Of a DNA stretch of 55,470 nt, positions 55,175 to 55,470 are shown piece after piece. The position numbers and the translations under genes are program-made. The stretch's first letter is position 1; each line of letters starts with the position of its first letter. The DNA is from Lingula anatina. Taxonomy: Eukaryota > Brachiopoda > Lingulata > Lingulida > Lingulidae. Location: positions 1 through 55,470 of the forward strand of contig NW_019773731.1 of assembly GCF_001039355.2 (NCBI RefSeq). Direction: 5' to 3'. Under the pieces are notes generated by a model. That model was given only the letters and a program-made list of their open reading frames with translations. It did no database searches and was not told where the DNA came from.

Positions 55175-55357
55175 GAGCCATGTCCCTGGCCGAGATCCTA
55201 ACGGAAGATTTCCTGACATGCAGTATATGCCATGATATGTTCAAAGATCCCAAGGTCCTCAGCTGTGCCCATACGTTTTGCCAGCATTGCCTCCAAGACC
55301 ATTTGGACAAAAATTGTCCAGGTCAGTCTGGCTTCCCTTGTCCTATCTGTAGACGTC
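55175..55357 (+). pseudogene. TRIM-NHL copy 4, interrupted after the RING
   Basis: Acceptor GGTCTTAG|GAGCC, then ATG at 55180. A full RING is present (TCSICHDMF, CAHTFCQHC, CPICRR), with MSLAEIL replacing MSLSKIL. After AGACGTCAC the reading frame runs into a CCCAGCGGG foldback repeat and stops within about 11 codons. The rest of the gene, if present, lies past the window. Either it is a pseudogene, or the repeat sits in a new intron; no clear donor is seen at the junction. Confidence 0.75.
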
Positions 55358-55470
55358 ACCCAGCGGGCAAATCAACATTGAATCAATGTTGAATCAACGT
55401 TGATGGTCAACGTTGAAACTATGTTGATTTGACGTTGACTATGAAAGTTGACTCAACGTTGAACCATCAA
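55358..55470. mobile_element. CCCAGCGGG foldback element with TCAACGTTGA repeats, partial
   Basis: It starts CCCAGCGGGCAAATCAACATTGA and continues as a chain of TTGAATCAACGTTGA-like words, some inverted, up to the window end. It is related in termini and internal words to the complete 98-bp element at 47007-47104. It interrupts TRIM copy 4. Confidence 0.82.

Larger units (their letters stand above)
54630..55470. repeat. Segmental duplication unit 4, cut by the window end
   Basis: The leader block (GCTGAAGACCCAGTGC, GAAGTCTCCTTGAACACTGAACGCCTCACC, AGAGAGACAGCACATC) and the TRIM start are shared with units 1-3. The middle of the leader (about 200 bp present in units 1-3) is missing between 55020 and 55021, where text jumps from AATAATGTACTG to GTGTCGGCACTTGTC. 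Confidence 0.8.

Overview
The window is eukaryotic, most likely from a marine invertebrate animal; the phylum cannot be fixed from sequence alone. Genes have GT-AG introns, AATAAA signals and TATA boxes. The DNA is AT-rich, with many microsatellites, miniature inverted-repeat elements and poly-G/C tracts. It also holds families typical of animals with expanded TRIM-NHL repertoires, plus GT15-type glycosyltransferases, which are best known from fungi. Two assembly defects are visible: a run of N at 16518-16740, and a single N at 22192 flanked by identical 217-bp sequences.

Layout. (1) 2.7-13.1 kb, minus strand: one large gene with a signal-peptide exon, 34 micro-exons of 24-48 bp and two 3' exons. 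I reconstruct a secreted Gly/Val/Ala/Tyr/Lys-rich protein of about 526 residues built from units such as KAGVGYGGVVG, KAGAGLVAPVG and VGVGGYGGVVG, capped by a four-cysteine domain that loosely resembles chitin-binding (peritrophin-type) domains. All micro-exons have the same phase, so any of them can be skipped without a frameshift. This is the most striking item here. (2) 13.1-18.0 kb: no gene seen; foldback and other repeats. (3) 18.1-21.9 kb, plus strand: a four-exon gene for a 256-residue, partly coiled-coil protein I do not recognise. (4) 22.3-26.4 kb, minus strand: two single-coding-exon GT15 (KRE2/MNT1-like) glycosyltransferases, each with an unusual extra C-terminal membrane segment. 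(5) 26.4-32.4 kb: no convincing gene; microsatellites and inverted-repeat elements. (6) 32.4 kb to the end: a tandem segmental duplication whose unit holds a conserved leader region, a plus-strand TRIM-type RING/B-box/coiled-coil/NHL gene and a convergent minus-strand GT31-like glycosyltransferase gene.

Four copies of the duplication unit are visible. TRIM copy 1 is frameshifted by a 5-bp deletion. Copy 2 is a decayed pseudogene lacking its C-terminus. Copy 3 is intact (631 residues) but has lost its GT31 partner. Copy 4 is interrupted by a foldback repeat after the RING. Both GT31-like copies are open but have lost most of the DxD metal-binding motif. Comparing units gives empty sites that date several transposon insertions: a 1.66-kb TA-flanked element in unit 1, and a 952-bp long-inverted-repeat element and two small elements in unit 2.

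Functionally, the window combines a putative extracellular structural protein, two small glycosyltransferase families and an evolving TRIM-NHL cluster (ubiquitin-ligase type). Nothing seen ties them into one pathway, apart from physical pairing of TRIM and GT31 genes in the duplicated unit.
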